From Granulicella sp. (GTDB taxonomy: Bacteria; Acidobacteriota; Terriglobia; Terriglobales; Acidobacteriaceae), in contig DAIDGQ010000039.1 of NCBI GenBank assembly GCA_027452215.1, positions 1 to 64,000 of the forward strand: DNA of 64,000 nucleotides, in the 5' to 3' direction. The notes beneath the pieces were generated by a model. The model ran no database searches and was not told the DNA's origin. It saw only the letters and a list, made by a program, of their open reading frames with translations. How positions within the stretch are numbered: position 1 is the stretch's first letter; each line of letters starts with the position of its first letter. Both the position numbers and the translations under genes were made by a program. Below, piece by piece: positions 63,383 to 64,000 of the stretch.

Positions 63383-63596
63383 AGCGGTGCTCCTGCGTGC
63401 CCGGGTTGGCGCGGAAGTCCAGCGCGCGGTACGGGCAATGCAAAGGATCAATCGTGGAGTGGGGCGATGTCAACTGGGGTGGGGGACGGGCGGGAGGCTT
63501 CCGAATGCCGGAGCAGGTAATCGGTTGTGCGGGGGTGATGAGTATCAGCCGCGGAAGCCGACCGATCACCACCGCACCCCCAGTTGACTCGAGGCT

Positions 63597-64000
63597 CTAC
63601 TCCGTTACGAAGATCAGGGCATGCGGGCCTTTCATCCCCACGTAGATTGGCGTCATGGCTCCGGTGGCTGTGTTGGTCTGCAAGACGGTGCCCTGACCGG
63701 CGCTGAAGGCTGTGCTGGGCGTAAACCCATTCGTAGCATCGATTCGATAGATCAATTGAGCCGGATTATCGGAGACCAGCATGAAAGAAGCGCCGCTGGC
63801 TGGAGACCAGCGGGTGTCGTCCAATGGCCACGGGTTGCCATAGAGCGTTACATTCAACACGCTTGAGGATTGCATCGCGGTGCCAATGTTCTTGACAAAC
63901 ACCAACTCCGCATCCTGTTGACTGTCGACCACCAGATCGCCAGCCGGATCTACCATGGAAGAGTCCGTGTCAGTCATGTTCAGGGTTACGGGCATATTGC
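63597..64000 (-). CDS. Unknown protein, C-terminal part (runs off the window)
   Basis: About 134 C-terminal residues are present, rich in Thr, Val, Ala and Ser with beta-strand patterns ('VLNVTLYGNPWPLDDTRWSPA', 'MLVSDNPAQLIYRIDATNGFTP'), as in a beta-propeller or similar secreted repeat protein. There is no recognisable catalytic motif. The start is beyond the right edge. It is leftward and lies about 215 bases upstream of the dioxygenase. Confidence 0.6.
   Translation of the reverse strand, partial: NMPVTLNMTDTDSSMVDPAGDLVVDSQQDAELVFVKNIGTAMQSSSVLNVTLYGNPWPLDDTRWSPASGASFMLVSDNPAQLIYRIDATNGFTPSTAFSAGQGTVLQTNTATGAMTPIYVGMKGPHALIFVTE

Overview
This is a GC-rich chromosomal window from a Gram-negative bacterium. 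The genome style suggests the Acidobacteriota (Terriglobus/Granulicella/Edaphobacter type). The signs are a DUF6629-type membrane protein, outer-membrane and lipid A genes (lpxD, a TonB-family protein, a beta-barrel protein), many GTG/TTG starts with weak Shine-Dalgarno sites, and small dispersed intergenic hairpin repeats. This taxonomic call is inference from style, not from a marker gene. No rRNA, tRNA, CRISPR array, transposase or integrase was recognised.

Layout. 1-2475: the end of a secreted alpha/beta hydrolase, then a gene-poor stretch holding an ArdC-like antirestriction gene with its own palindromes and terminator. 2476-6624: a predicted P-loop kinase, gap, two small unknown genes of lower GC, a DUF6629 membrane protein and a RidA-family protein. 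6840-10526: aldehyde dehydrogenase, pgk and tpiA. 10586-15444: envelope genes (signal peptidase I, a class A beta-lactamase-like protein, murQ, murA, a membrane-anchored unknown). 15606-19186: TPR, NfeD-like, beta-barrel and SPOR-domain proteins. 19210-24068: plsC, an M20 peptidase, two alpha/beta hydrolases that overlap tail to tail, and a class III aminotransferase.

24323-28721 is a membrane sensor kinase (PDZ-like, multi-TM, GAF, PAS, HisKA, HATPase) translationally coupled to an NtrC-type sigma-54 activator; a good -24/-12 promoter lies just upstream of the pair. 28772-30655 is a CCA-adding/poly(A) polymerase-family enzyme with a histone H1-like Lys/Ala/Pro tail of about 195 residues. 30835-36137 is one probable operon (unknown protein, lpxD, lipoprotein, tmk, cytochrome P450, holB), possibly also behind a sigma-54-type promoter; the P450 sits between tmk and holB. 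36301-39456: a divergent Hfq-like protein, a Sua5-type enzyme, a CYTH protein and a TonB-family protein. 39744-48259: ileS-lspA-uvrA-TPR, coupled by stop/start overlaps, then a SprT-like protein.

48260-55914: an intergenic repeat region, lgt, hpt, aroA, a family 9 glycosyltransferase with no recognisable start codon, a BFN-family protein, miaB and a small secreted unknown. 56030-63382 is a catabolic block that fits leucine breakdown: carboxyltransferase of methylcrotonyl-CoA carboxylase type, acyl-CoA dehydrogenase, HMG-CoA lyase type, enoyl-CoA hydratase, and both 3-oxoacid CoA-transferase subunits. It is followed by 4-hydroxyphenylpyruvate dioxygenase of tyrosine breakdown; both routes yield acetoacetate, the CoA-transferase substrate. 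The window ends inside a secreted or repeat-type protein of unknown function.

The main cross-cutting observation is several families of short dispersed repeats. They fill gene ends and in four cases run into coding sequence: the 3' ends of tpiA, miaB and the enoyl-CoA hydratase, and the middle of the carboxyltransferase.
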